Made by a program: the position numbers and the translations under genes | Shown here: positions 18,798 to 29,163 of the stretch, piece after piece | Numbering within the stretch: the first letter of the stretch is position 1 | Layout of the letters: the number at the start of each line of letters is the position of its first letter | Notes under the pieces: generated by a model | The model's database searches: none | Seen by the model: the letters and a program-made list of their open reading frames with translations, nothing else | Told to the model about the DNA's origin: nothing | Assembly: GCF_009659375.1 (NCBI RefSeq) | Contig: NZ_WJQT01000002.1 | Coordinates: forward strand, 124,001-188,000 | Length of the DNA stretch: 64,000 nt | Source of the DNA: Fundicoccus ignavus | GTDB lineage: Bacteria; Bacillota; Bacilli; Lactobacillales; Aerococcaceae | Direction: 5' to 3'

Positions 18798-19592
18798 ATG
18801 TTTTATAAAAAGTATATAATTAAGGTAACGGCGTTGTTAATACTTGGGATATTCTTTGTTCAAACACAAGTAAGTGCAGAAACAGAGGTTAAGTTGATTG
18901 AACTATACCCGAGTGATTCAGAAGCTTTTACGCAAGGCTTTGAGTTGTCTACAGAAACTAAGGAGCTAATTTTAGCAACAGGTTTATATGGTAAATCGAG
19001 TATTGGTTTATTAGATTTGGAAACGGGTGAATATTCTATTAAGGCTAACTTATCTGAGGAATACTTTGGCGAAGGAATTACTATTGTAGATGATTTCATT
19101 TGGCAATTAACTTGGAAAGAAGGCAAAGCATTTAAGCGAGACTTAGAGAGTTTCGAAATAATTGCTGAACAAGCATATCAGGGTGAAGGTTGGGGGCTAG
19201 CCTATGATGCGACGGCTGATGTTATGTGGATGTCGAATGGAACATCTGTACTTCAACAACGTGATCCACAAGATTTTACTAAAAGGGGCGAAATAGAAGT
19301 GACTTATAATGGTCAACCGGTTGTTAATCTTAATGAATTAGAATTTGCGAATAATCTAATCTATGCCAATATTTGGTATAGTGATAAAATTATTGCAATC
19401 AATCCGACTAACGGTGAGATTGAATATGTCTACGATTTGGGAGAATTATTACAACGTGTTGACAATGAAATTGCTGATGAGCTCGGTGATCAAAAGGATG
19501 TATTAAATGGAATTGCACATATTGAGGGCGATCAATTCTATCTCACTGGAAAAAGATATCCTTATGTTTTGGAAGTTGAATTAAACCGATAA
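18798..19592 (+). CDS. Secreted glutamine cyclotransferase (glutaminyl-peptide cyclotransferase)
   Basis: 264 residues. The N-terminus is a signal peptide (MFYKKYIIKVTALLILGIFF, cleavage likely after VSA, about residue 27). The rest fits the plant/bacterial-type glutamine cyclotransferase beta-propeller: TQGFELS, TGLYGKSSI, FGEGI, GEGWGL and LNELE are the repeated blade motifs. It converts N-terminal Gln to pyroglutamate on exported peptides or proteins. GAGGAG precedes the ATG. It looks monocistronic and lies between plsC and tgt. Confidence 0.8.
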   Translation: MFYKKYIIKVTALLILGIFFVQTQVSAETEVKLIELYPSDSEAFTQGFELSTETKELILATGLYGKSSIGLLDLETGEYSIKANLSEEYFGEGITIVDDFIWQLTWKEGKAFKRDLESFEIIAEQAYQGEGWGLAYDATADVMWMSNGTSVLQQRDPQDFTKRGEIEVTYNGQPVVNLNELEFANNLIYANIWYSDKIIAINPTNGEIEYVYDLGELLQRVDNEIADELGDQKDVLNGIAHIEGDQFYLTGKRYPYVLEVELNR

Positions 19593-19614
19593 GTTTACTA
19601 TAATAATACGTTGA

Positions 19615-20790
<1,176 letters not shown>

Positions 20791-20887
20791 ACTAAATTTA
20801 GTGATAATTCTTAATAACTAATAGCAACTATGCTTGATTTTTGTTAGACTATTGAAGTAAGCAATTTTATTGAAAGTAGGTGAAGAT

Positions 20888-21229
20888 ATGGACCTAATCT
20901 TAAGTTTGTTACCAATGATTGTACTTTTTGCTGTGATGTATTTCTTGATGATCCGTCCACAGAAAAAACAAGCAGACAAAAAACGTGATATGCTTGATGC
21001 AATGAAACGCGGTGATGGAGTTGTTACAATCGGTGGATTACACGGTATTATTGACGAAGTAAATCATGCGGATCGTACAGTAGTTTTAGATTGCGAAGGT
21101 ATTTATTTAACTTTTGAATTGAGCGCAATTGCATCTGTTAAAGTAAGCACGCCAACTAGTGAAGAAACAATCGAAGTATTAGAAGAAGACTATGCTAACT
21201 CAGATGAATTAGCAGAAGAAGGTAACTAA
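20888..21229 (+). CDS. yajC: Preprotein translocase subunit YajC
   Basis: 113 residues from ATG 20888 with GTAGGTGAAG upstream; the earlier in-frame TTG has no ribosome site. One transmembrane helix (LSLLPMIVLFAVMYFLMIRP) is followed by QKKQADKKRDML and the small cytosolic fold with GDGVVTIGGLHG. YajC associates with SecDF/SecYEG. The C-terminus is acidic. A terminator follows immediately. Confidence 0.95.
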   Translation: MDLILSLLPMIVLFAVMYFLMIRPQKKQADKKRDMLDAMKRGDGVVTIGGLHGIIDEVNHADRTVVLDCEGIYLTFELSAIASVKVSTPTSEETIEVLEEDYANSDELAEEGN

Positions 21230-21239
21230 TACCTATTTG

Positions 21240-21264
21240 ATAGCGTCCTTTGGGCGCTTTTTTT
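21240..21264 (+). terminator. Terminator after yajC
   Basis: AGCG-TCCTTTGGG-CGCT hairpin followed by seven T (21242-21264). Repeat copy A begins within 10 nt of the T run. Confidence 0.75.
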
Positions 21265-21270
21265 ATTCTT

Positions 21271-21415
21271 ATAAGGGATTATAAGTTTAGGTTGATTTAT
21301 CAAGTTTTGTTCTTCGCTCAGGCGTTTGTGTTACAAGTAGAAGGTCGTTTTCAATGCCTCACAGACATTCGTGGCGCTCTGGATTTACCAACTATTTGCC
21401 GAGACTATAATTGAA
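21271..21415 (+). repeat. Interspersed repeat, copy A (degenerate, left half only)
   Basis: It starts ATAAGGGATTATAAGTTT, as in copies B and C, then GATTTATCAAG, GAAGGTCG and AATGCCTCAC, each a degraded form of blocks in the fuller copies. The internal hairpin and right arm are not recognisable. It lies right after the yajC terminator in the same orientation as the gene. Confidence 0.6.
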
Positions 21416-21798
21416 GAATAGGCTACGATCATAATCAGAGCAATCTAATCTCTTATAATAATCCAATGTAATGAATAGTATAATGTTGAATCAATATAAT
21501 GAGTGATTGTATATTAAGTTTTAATGGGAGCATTCTAATCCGCAGTATTTTTCTAAAAAGAATATATTTAGACTGATGGTTAAAATGTTTGTACTTGGAG
21601 TGAAAAAATAGTGTCTTGACAGGGTGATGTGTTGCATATTTATTCGAAATTATGCAGGAATTACATTGGATTAACTCTAATTTACAAAACTTTGACCGAG
21701 TTGTCACAATGTAGATAAATATACAGTTTAACAAAAACTTATCGTTTTGTTCTCTTGAAATTGTCATTGGAACTCATACTTATGAGCTTTAATTGTTG
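21416..21798. other. AT-rich intergenic stretch without recognised genes
   Basis: About 380 nt between repeat copy A and the adhE control region. No convincing ORF, RNA fold or promoter was seen; an ORF-length frame on the minus strand (21453-21767) lacks a ribosome site and has a low-complexity composition. Confidence 0.5.
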
Positions 21799-21895
21799 AA
21801 ACACGAACACAATAAATTTGGCAATCAAAGAGTGTATGTTCGAATTATAAAGACTATAGATTTATATGTGCAGTTTTAAACATGAAATCGAACAG
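21799..21895 (+). promoter_or_regulatory. PurBox-like sites far upstream of adhE
   Basis: AAACACGAACACAA (21799-21812) matches 12 of 14 bases of the purC box. A reversed TGTTCG site at 21837-21842 and a third ATCGAACAG at 21888-21895 follow. The first two face each other with a gap of about 21 nt, near the spacing of classical PurBox pairs. They sit 110-210 nt before the adhE promoter, so control of adhE by them is uncertain. Confidence 0.4.
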
Positions 21896-22005
21896 ACTTT
21901 TCATTTGAAGTGTAAACATGTAAGTTATTTCATCCACTCTTGTAATATACGTAAAAACTCTAGTTGATATTTTATTTCTCATAAACTGTTCATTTATTAG
22001 AAAAT

Positions 22006-22061
22006 TTGACAGTTTTTGTTTTCATCAGTACTATGCAAATCATAAAGAAAGCGCTTCTTTA
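22006..22061 (+). promoter_or_regulatory. adhE promoter with cre-like operator
   Basis: TTGACA (22006-22011), 17 nt, TACTAT (22029-22034), a strong sigma-A promoter. AAGAAAGCGCTTCTTT (22046-22060 region), just after the expected start of transcription, resembles a CcpA cre site; a road-block type of catabolite control is possible. No Rex box was recognised. Confidence 0.65.
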
Positions 22062-22097
22062 AAGAGAAATAAATTTAATATAATAGGGGGTATTCAA

Positions 22098-24770
22098 GTG
22101 GTGAAAAAAGATACTCAGTCAAATGTTGTTTTAGAAGAAAAGATTGATGTTGTGGGAAATAACGTTCAAGAAACTATCGATAATCTTGTAGGGAAAGCGC
22201 AAGGAGCTCTAGAAAAATTCTTGTTACTTGATCAGGAAGCAGTTGATTACATTGTAACTAAAGCAGCGACAGCTGCTGTAGATCAACATGGTCCATTAGC
22301 AGTTTTAGCTCAGGAAGAAACACAAAAGGGTGTATTTGAAGATAAGGCGATTAAGAACCTTTTTGCTGCAGAGTATGTTACAAATAACATGATTAATACA
22401 AAAACTGTCGGTGTGATTAATGAAGATCCAATGACTGGCATAACTGAAATTGCGGAGCCAGTAGGCGTTATTGCGGCTTTAACTCCTACAACTAACCCAA
22501 CATCAACTGTCATTTTTAAAGCGTTAATTGCGTTAAAAACTCGCAATCCAATTATCTTTAGTGTCCATCCGAAAGCTGAAAAGGCTTCACAGGAAGCAGC
22601 ACGTGTACTATATGAAGCAGCCGTTTTAGCAGGAGCACCCGAAAATTGTATTCAATGGATTGAAAGTCCATCATTAGAGAAAACAGATGCTTTAATGAAT
22701 CATCCGGGTGTTGCGACTATTCTAGCTACGGGTGGTAGTGGAATGGTAAAGGCAGCTTACTCTTGTGGTAAACCTGCTTTAGGTGTAGGACCCGGAAATG
22801 TTCCAGCGTATGTGGATCATACCGCAAATATCAAGCGAAGTGCATACGATATTGTTTTATCTAAGGCTTTTGATAATGGAATGATTTGTGCTTCTGAACA
22901 AGCGGTTATTTTAGATAAATCAATCCATGATAATTTTATTAAAGAAATGGAACGTTATCATACTTATGTTGCAACGGATCGCGAAAAAGAACTTCTAGAA
23001 CAATATTTCTTTGGTGATAAAAAATCAGATGGTACGCGTGGTGGCTTAAATGCAGCAGCAGTAGGGCAACCAGCAGCGAAAATTGCAGCTAATGCTGGTT
23101 TTGAAGTGCCTGAAGATACAGTTGTAATTGCTGTCCATTGTTCGCATGTAGGTTATGATGAACCCTTAACGAGAGAGAAATTAGCACCAGTGTTAGCTGT
23201 TCTAAAAGCGAACAATCGCGAAGAAGGAGTATCTCTAGCAGCACAGATGGTTGAGTTAAATGGATTGGGTCACTCAGCATCTGTCCATTCTGAAGACGAA
23301 GCATTTGTCAAAGAATACAGCAGTCGGGTAAAAGCAATGCGAGTTATTTGGAACGCGCCTTCAACATTTGGTGGTATTGGAGATGTTTATAATGCCTTTA
23401 TTCCTTCCTTAACATTAGGTTGTGGCTCTTATGGTGCGAACTCTACTTCGGATAACATTAGCGCCAACAATTTACTTAATATTAAACGAATCGGAAGGAG
23501 AAATAACAATATGCAATGGTTTAAGATTCCACCGAAAATCTACTTTGAACCTAACTCAGTCCATTATTTGGCTGAAATTGATAAGATGAGTCGAGTTGTC
23601 ATTATCACAGATGAAATGATGGTTAAGCTAGGATACGTTCAAAGAGTCTTAGACGTATTACATGTACGTCCAGACAAACCAATTATTGAAGTTATTTCAA
23701 ATATTCTCCCAGATCCAACAGTCGAAATGGTAATTGATGGTGCAGAACGCTTGCGAGAAATTCAACCTGATACAATTATTGCATTAGGTGGGGGTTCTCC
23801 AATGGATGCCGCCAAGGTAATGTGGTTATTATATGAACACCCTGAAGCAAACTTTGATGATTTAAAACAGAAATTTATGGATATTCGTAAACGTACAGTT
23901 AAATTCCCTAAACTAGGTTCAAAAGCACAAATGATTGCGATTCCTACTACTTCAGGAACGGGTTCCGAAGTTACTCCGTTCGCTGTCATAACGGATAAGA
24001 GTGTGAATAAGAAATATCCATTAGCTGATTATTCACTCACACCAAATGTTGCGATCATTGATCCAGAGTTCGTACTAAACTTACCAGCAAGAGGTACTGC
24101 TGATACAGGATTAGATGTATTAACACATGCGGTGGAAGCCTTTGTATCGATAATGGCAAATGATTATACAGATGGTTTAGCGTTACAAGCTATTAAGTTA
24201 GTGTTCAAGTATTTACCAAGAGCTTACAAACTAGGTTCAAAAGATCCTGAAGCTAGAGCAAAAATGCATAATGCTTCTGCGATGGCAGCGATGGCCTTCT
24301 CAAACGCCTTTTTAGGAATTAACCACTCCTTAGCGCATAAGATTGGTGGTATGTTTGGAACAGTCCATGGTAGAACAAATGCTATTTTAATGCCACATGT
24401 TATACGTTATAACGGTACGGTGCCCGGTAAATTGCACATTTGGCCTAAATATGAAAGTTATGTTGCGGATGAAAGATATCAAGAAATCGCTCAAATGTTA
24501 GGCTTACCAGCTTCTTCACCCGCGGAAGGAGTAGAATCATTTGCTCAAGCATGTATTGATTTAGCAATTGAATGTGACGTTGAGATGAACTTGAAATCAT
24601 TTGGAGTAGATGAACAAGCGTTTATGGATAACTTGAATTTACTAGCAATGAATGCCTATGAGGATCAATGTTCACCTGTAAACCCTCGTCAACCATTGAT
24701 TAAAGATTTAGAGCAAATATTATTTAATGCTTATTATGGTATTAACACACCGCATGATGTTTCTGAATAA
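22098..24770 (+). CDS. adhE: Bifunctional acetaldehyde-CoA/alcohol dehydrogenase, copy 1
   Basis: 890 residues, full AdhE length. It reduces acetyl-CoA to acetaldehyde to ethanol, reoxidising two NADH; it forms spirosomes in the cytosol. The N-terminal aldehyde dehydrogenase half (about 1-450) has the catalytic Cys in GMICASEQAV. The C-terminal iron alcohol dehydrogenase half has GGGSPMDAAK, TTSGTGSEVTPFAVI, and iron ligands in LTHAVEAFV, NHSLAHKIGG and TVHGRTNA. Start GTG 22098 after AGGGGG; the next codon, also GTG, is possible. A strong promoter and cre-like site precede it. A second adhE lies 1.5 kb downstream. Confidence 0.96.
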   Translation: MVKKDTQSNVVLEEKIDVVGNNVQETIDNLVGKAQGALEKFLLLDQEAVDYIVTKAATAAVDQHGPLAVLAQEETQKGVFEDKAIKNLFAAEYVTNNMINTKTVGVINEDPMTGITEIAEPVGVIAALTPTTNPTSTVIFKALIALKTRNPIIFSVHPKAEKASQEAARVLYEAAVLAGAPENCIQWIESPSLEKTDALMNHPGVATILATGGSGMVKAAYSCGKPALGVGPGNVPAYVDHTANIKRSAYDIVLSKAFDNGMICASEQAVILDKSIHDNFIKEMERYHTYVATDREKELLEQYFFGDKKSDGTRGGLNAAAVGQPAAKIAANAGFEVPEDTVVIAVHCSHVGYDEPLTREKLAPVLAVLKANNREEGVSLAAQMVELNGLGHSASVHSEDEAFVKEYSSRVKAMRVIWNAPSTFGGIGDVYNAFIPSLTLGCGSYGANSTSDNISANNLLNIKRIGRRNNNMQWFKIPPKIYFEPNSVHYLAEIDKMSRVVIITDEMMVKLGYVQRVLDVLHVRPDKPIIEVISNILPDPTVEMVIDGAERLREIQPDTIIALGGGSPMDAAKVMWLLYEHPEANFDDLKQKFMDIRKRTVKFPKLGSKAQMIAIPTTSGTGSEVTPFAVITDKSVNKKYPLADYSLTPNVAIIDPEFVLNLPARGTADTGLDVLTHAVEAFVSIMANDYTDGLALQAIKLVFKYLPRAYKLGSKDPEARAKMHNASAMAAMAFSNAFLGINHSLAHKIGGMFGTVHGRTNAILMPHVIRYNGTVPGKLHIWPKYESYVADERYQEIAQMLGLPASSPAEGVESFAQACIDLAIECDVEMNLKSFGVDEQAFMDNLNLLAMNAYEDQCSPVNPRQPLIKDLEQILFNAYYGINTPHDVSE

Positions 24771-24798
24771 TAATTAAGATTAGTTCATACTGTTTATT

Positions 24799-24836
24799 AA
24801 TCCTATCATCGAAATTTCGGTGATAGGATTGTTTAT
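24799..24836 (+). terminator. Terminator after adhE copy 1
   Basis: AATCCTATCATCGAAA pairs with TTTCGGTGATAGGATT (24799-24830) with almost no loop, followed by GTTTATTATTTT. Confidence 0.75.
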
Positions 24837-25024
24837 TATTTTGGCCATGTTTTAGAATGTATTTGTACTTTACAACAATATGGTGTGTAAGTCAGGATGT
24901 AAAACTGGTATAATTTTTATGAATTACCGTTTTAGTCTATCTAGTTATTGAGAATTTTTTGCTTCACAATTAAGCCTTTCATAACCAGAACAGTGGGTGA
25001 AAATAAGTTTGGAGGATGTGAAAG

Positions 25025-26245
25025 ATGACACATAGGTATGTAGCAAGGCCAAATGAACTATCATTCTTGATTAAGAATATGAATCAGCCAGTCATAAAAG
25101 TGATTAGTGGTGTTAGGAGGTCTGGAAAATCAACATTATTGCTACTTTTTCAAGATTATTTGATTGAACAAGGCGTTATGCCAGAACAAATTATTTCAGT
25201 AAATTTTGATGATTTTCATTTCCATGATTTATTAAACCCGTACGAATTACATCAATATCTACTTAAGAGAATTCGATCAAATCAAATGAATTATTTATTT
25301 TTAGATGAAATTCATTTAGTACCAGATTTTGAAAAATTACTTGATTCCTTACTGTATCGTGGGGATACGGACATATACATTGTTGGTTCCAATGAGTACT
25401 TTATAAAGAAACTAGCCAACTCTCCTTTGGAGGGGAAATATATTTGCAATAATATGTTACCGCTTTCTTTTAAGAGTTATCAAAATTGGCATAAACTTCA
25501 TAAGCATTTTGCGACTCAACAGCATTTATTTAATCGATATTGTCAGAACAGTTTTCCTTTTACACTTTTCTTTGATACTGACTTTGAGAGGGTCCATTAT
25601 CTTGAGGGCGTTTATTCGACGGTGGTATTAAATGATATTGTCAAACGTCTTCAGGTTCAAGATGTAAGAGTGCTGGAAAGGTTAATCGAAGCATTAGTTT
25701 CTTCAATTGGAAATTTAGTCACGATCAATAAATTAAAAAATAAGTTAAAACAACTGAATACGCCTATCGCTAACAATACGATTGATCGTTACATAACTGG
25801 AATTCTTGAAAGTAATATTATGTATCGGGCCCGTCGATTCGATATCCCTTCAATGAAAATTCTCAGTACGCAAGAGAAATATTATATGGTAGATCCAGGA
25901 CTTCAATATTTGGTACTAAATGGTCAAGTGGATAATATTCAAAGTATTATTGAGAATGTTGTTTATTTGGAATTATTAAGAAGAGGTTTCGATGTCTACA
26001 TAGGTAAGTCTAATCAATATATGGTTGATTTTGTAGCGATTGATGCAGATTATGAATACACTTATTATCAAGTTGTAGAGTCAACCTTAGATGACAAGGT
26101 ATTAAAGGGTGAGCTTAAGTGTCTTCAATCGATTCATGACTACTATCCAAAATATCTCATAACATTAGATGATGTCCCGCAGAAAACCAGTTACGGTGGT
26201 ATAAAAAAGATGAACTTATTAGATTGGTTAGTAAATGATGACTAG
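25025..26245 (+). CDS. AAA-type ATPase with DUF4143 domain
   Basis: 406 residues. The N-terminal AAA_14 domain has Walker A GVRRSGKSTLL (about 29-39) and Walker B NYLFLDEIHLV, then sensor-like YIVGSNEYF where many members have a Ser/Ala-rich TGSNA. The C-terminal DUF4143 part contains a winged-helix-like segment (NLVTINKLKNKLKQL) and a restriction-nuclease-like end (ENVVYLELLRRGFDVYIGK, VDFVA). Function of the family is unknown; it is common near mobile or defence loci. GGAGG precedes the ATG. An extended -10 (TGGTATAAT, about 24907-24915) lies upstream, so it has its own transcript. It splits two adhE copies. Confidence 0.8.
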   Translation: MTHRYVARPNELSFLIKNMNQPVIKVISGVRRSGKSTLLLLFQDYLIEQGVMPEQIISVNFDDFHFHDLLNPYELHQYLLKRIRSNQMNYLFLDEIHLVPDFEKLLDSLLYRGDTDIYIVGSNEYFIKKLANSPLEGKYICNNMLPLSFKSYQNWHKLHKHFATQQHLFNRYCQNSFPFTLFFDTDFERVHYLEGVYSTVVLNDIVKRLQVQDVRVLERLIEALVSSIGNLVTINKLKNKLKQLNTPIANNTIDRYITGILESNIMYRARRFDIPSMKILSTQEKYYMVDPGLQYLVLNGQVDNIQSIIENVVYLELLRRGFDVYIGKSNQYMVDFVAIDADYEYTYYQVVESTLDDKVLKGELKCLQSIHDYYPKYLITLDDVPQKTSYGGIKKMNLLDWLVNDD

Positions 26246-26307
26246 TCCAGTTATGATTGTTAGAGTTAAAGAAAATCAAAAGTTAATAGTAAAACGGAGG
26301 TGTTCGC

Positions 26308-28986
26308 ATGGTTAAGCGTGACGATTTTAATAGCGAAAATGGAAATAAAGCAAAAGAATTGAGTCATGAATATATTAAGCAATTAGTAAGTAACTCACAA
26401 AAAGCTTCACAAGAATTTTCAGTGTTTACCCAAGAAGAGGTGGATGAAATTGTCGCAGCAGCTGCTATATCTGCTTCTAAAGCAGCTTTCTTGTTGGCTC
26501 AAGAAGCGGTCGAAGAGACCAAGCGTGGAATAGTAGAGGATAAAGATTTAAAAAACAGATTTGCGACAGAAAATATATATAATTTAATTAAACATGAGAA
26601 GACAGTAGGGATTATTAGTCAGAATAAAACAACAGGCCAAGTTAAAATAGCATCACCATTGGGGGTTTTAGCTGGAATCGTGCCAGTAACGAATCCAACT
26701 TCGACGACTATATTTAAAGCTTTATTGACTTTGAAAACAAGAAATACAATTATTTTTGCTTTTCATCCACAAGCTCAAGCTTGTAGTAGACATGCTGCTG
26801 AAATAATATATAAAGCAGCAGTAGCAGCAGGTGCACCAGAGAATGTGATTCAGTGGATTGAAGTGCCAACAATAGAGAACACTAATTTATTAATGGAGAA
26901 TCCTGATATTTCATCAATAATTGCAACTGGGGGTCCTGATATGGTGCACGCTGCACTAAATTCAGGAAATGTTTCACTAGGCGTAGGTCCAGGTAACGGA
27001 GTTGTTTTTGTTGATCACACAGCCTACTTGCACAGAGCAACAGAGGACTTACTATTATCCAAAAGATTTGATAATGGAATGGTTTGTGTGGCAGAAAACT
27101 CAGCTGTAGTAGAAGAGAGCATTTATGATGAATGGTTAGCGTTACTACTTGAAAAGGGGGCTTATCTGGTACCGAAATCTGATCATGAAATATTGGCGAA
27201 CTTTGTTTTTAATGAGAAACATGGAGTGAACGGCAAAGTTGCAGGTATGTCAGCGCGATGGATAGCTGATAACGCGGGCGTTTATTTACCTGAAGATAAG
27301 GATGTAATGCTTTTTGAATTGGATGAAGCAAATATTGGCGAAAAACTCTCATCAGAAAAATTAACGCCACTTTTATCTATCTATAAAGTAGCAAATCGAC
27401 AAGAGGGAATAAAAGTAGTCGATAAATTATTAAGCTATCAAGGTACTGGCCACAATGCAGGCATTCAAATTGGTTTACACAATGACCCTTTTGTTAATGA
27501 GTTTAGCGATAAAACTAAAGCCGCGAGAGTCTTAGTCAATCAACCCGATTCGTTAGGTGGCTTGGGGGATATTTATACTGATGCATTGCGCGCTAGTTTA
27601 ACATTAGGAACAGGATCATGGGGGAAGAATAGTTTGTCACATAATCTAACTACAAATGATTTTTTAAATATTAAAACAGTTGCAAAACGACGCCATAGAC
27701 CTCAATGGATTCGCTTGCCAGAGAAAATATATTATGAACAAAATGCTATTTCATACTTACAAGAAACTGAAGAAGATATTCAACGTGCTTTTATCGTGGC
27801 TGATCCGGGAATGGTTCAATATGGATTTGTTGATTTAGTATACAGTCAACTAAGCTTTAGAGATGGGAATGTGACCACTACAATCTATGGAACAGTTCGT
27901 CCAGACCCAACTTTAAGTCAAACCATCGAAATCGCAAGACAAATTCAAGACTTTCAACCAGATACAATCATCGCCATTGGTGGGGGTTCAGCATTAGACG
28001 CAGCTAAAATAGCGCGTTATATATACGAGTATTCAATTGATCAAGAAGATGGCTTTTTAGAAGATTATGACAAAATTCAGCATTTATTTAATGATTTACA
28101 GCAAAAATTTATGGATATTCGCAAAAAAATCACACGTTTCCATCGTCAAACTCAAACAAGATTAATTGCCATTCCAACCACTTCCGGAACTGGATCGGAA
28201 GTAACGCCTTTTGCTGTCATTACAGATGATGTTAATCACGTGAAATATCCTTTGAATGATTATGAATTAACACCACAAGTTGCGATTGTGGATCCGGAGT
28301 TTGTGTTGACTGTTCCGAAAAGAACCGTAGCTTTATCAGGCATTGATACTCTGGCTCATGCGATTGAAGCTTATGTATCGGTTATGTCCTCAGAATTTAC
28401 TAGACCTTGGGCTCTACAAGCGATTGAATTAGTGATGAATAATTTAGAAGAGTCATTCAAATATGATGCGAAACACCCTACGTTAGCGGGTGAAAATGCT
28501 CGAACGAATATGCATTATGCTGCTACTTTAAGTGGAATGGCATTTGCAAATGCTAATCTAGGATTAAATCATTCTATCGCCCATAAAACAGGTGGAGAAT
28601 TTGGATTGCCTCACGGTTTAGCAATTGCTCTATCATTAATCGAAGTCATTCGTTTCAATGTAAGTCCTGGGCCAATTAAACGAACGCCATTCCCGAGATA
28701 CGAAGTATATCGCGCACATCAAGACTATGCTGAAATAGCTAGAACACTGAAATTACCAGGTGAATCTGATGAGGAGTTAATAGAATCACTCTGTCAAAAA
28801 ATTAGTGAATTAATGAAATCAGTAGAGATAGAACCCAAATTATCAGCAAATGGTGTGACACGTGCACAATTTGACCGTAATTTAGATAAATTAATTGAGT
28901 TGATTTATAATGATCAATGTACAGCTACCAATCCAAGACAACCAACATTAGATGATATACGAAATTTATTAGAAGTGCATTTTTAA
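26308..28986 (+). CDS. adhE2: Bifunctional acetaldehyde-CoA/alcohol dehydrogenase, copy 2
   Basis: 892 residues with both AdhE halves intact. Catalytic Cys is in GMVCVAENSAV. The alcohol dehydrogenase half has GGGSALDAAK, TTSGTGSEVTPFAVI, and iron ligands in LAHAIEAYVS, NHSIAHKTGG and LPHGLAIAL. It differs from copy 1 at many positions, for example GPGNGVVFVD against GPGNVPAYVD, and has an insertion (IDQEDGFLEDYDKIQ) in the second half. It is therefore an old paralogue and not a recent copy. CGGAGG precedes the ATG. No clear promoter was seen in the 62 nt after the ATPase gene, so co-transcription with it is likely. Confidence 0.93.
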   Translation: MVKRDDFNSENGNKAKELSHEYIKQLVSNSQKASQEFSVFTQEEVDEIVAAAAISASKAAFLLAQEAVEETKRGIVEDKDLKNRFATENIYNLIKHEKTVGIISQNKTTGQVKIASPLGVLAGIVPVTNPTSTTIFKALLTLKTRNTIIFAFHPQAQACSRHAAEIIYKAAVAAGAPENVIQWIEVPTIENTNLLMENPDISSIIATGGPDMVHAALNSGNVSLGVGPGNGVVFVDHTAYLHRATEDLLLSKRFDNGMVCVAENSAVVEESIYDEWLALLLEKGAYLVPKSDHEILANFVFNEKHGVNGKVAGMSARWIADNAGVYLPEDKDVMLFELDEANIGEKLSSEKLTPLLSIYKVANRQEGIKVVDKLLSYQGTGHNAGIQIGLHNDPFVNEFSDKTKAARVLVNQPDSLGGLGDIYTDALRASLTLGTGSWGKNSLSHNLTTNDFLNIKTVAKRRHRPQWIRLPEKIYYEQNAISYLQETEEDIQRAFIVADPGMVQYGFVDLVYSQLSFRDGNVTTTIYGTVRPDPTLSQTIEIARQIQDFQPDTIIAIGGGSALDAAKIARYIYEYSIDQEDGFLEDYDKIQHLFNDLQQKFMDIRKKITRFHRQTQTRLIAIPTTSGTGSEVTPFAVITDDVNHVKYPLNDYELTPQVAIVDPEFVLTVPKRTVALSGIDTLAHAIEAYVSVMSSEFTRPWALQAIELVMNNLEESFKYDAKHPTLAGENARTNMHYAATLSGMAFANANLGLNHSIAHKTGGEFGLPHGLAIALSLIEVIRFNVSPGPIKRTPFPRYEVYRAHQDYAEIARTLKLPGESDEELIESLCQKISELMKSVEIEPKLSANGVTRAQFDRNLDKLIELIYNDQCTATNPRQPTLDDIRNLLEVHF

Positions 28987-28998
28987 GTATAATAAAGT

Positions 28999-29026
28999 TT
29001 GAAAGTTTATGATAATATGCTATTAT
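28999..29026 (+). promoter_or_regulatory. Promoter of the fluoride riboswitch and antiporter
   Basis: TTGAAA (28999-29004), 16 nt, TATTAT (29021-29026). The transcript would begin near 29033, right at the aptamer. Confidence 0.7.
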
Positions 29027-29033
29027 ATAAGCA

Positions 29034-29137
29034 ATAGGGAATGAAGTTCTCCCAGTGCTAGCAATAGCCGAACCGCTTAAAAAAAAGCTGATGACTTCTG
29101 CAATTATTATTTAATTGCGGGAGTGTCAGCTTTTTTT
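29034..29137 (+). promoter_or_regulatory. Fluoride riboswitch (crcB motif) with overlapping terminator
   Basis: GGGAATGAAGTTCTCCC (29037-29053) forms the first stem. The pseudoknot/second-stem segment is AACCGCTT (29071-29078) with AAGCTGATGACTTCTGC (29085-29101), matching the crcB consensus (GATGA...CCGC...GCTGATGACTYCTNC). AGCTGATGACTTCTGCAATTA then pairs with TAATTGCGGGAGTGTCAGCT (to 29130), followed by seven T, giving a terminator that shares the aptamer 3' strand. Fluoride binding should prevent terminator formation and switch on the antiporter gene downstream. Confidence 0.85.
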
Positions 29138-29163
29138 CATTCTCGCGCAAAGGAGAAGATAAA

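Noticed and set aside
21453-21767. Minus-strand 104-codon ORF between yajC and adhE
   Set aside because: No ribosome site, low-complexity AT-driven composition (Ile, Tyr, Asn, Cys), no recognisable family.
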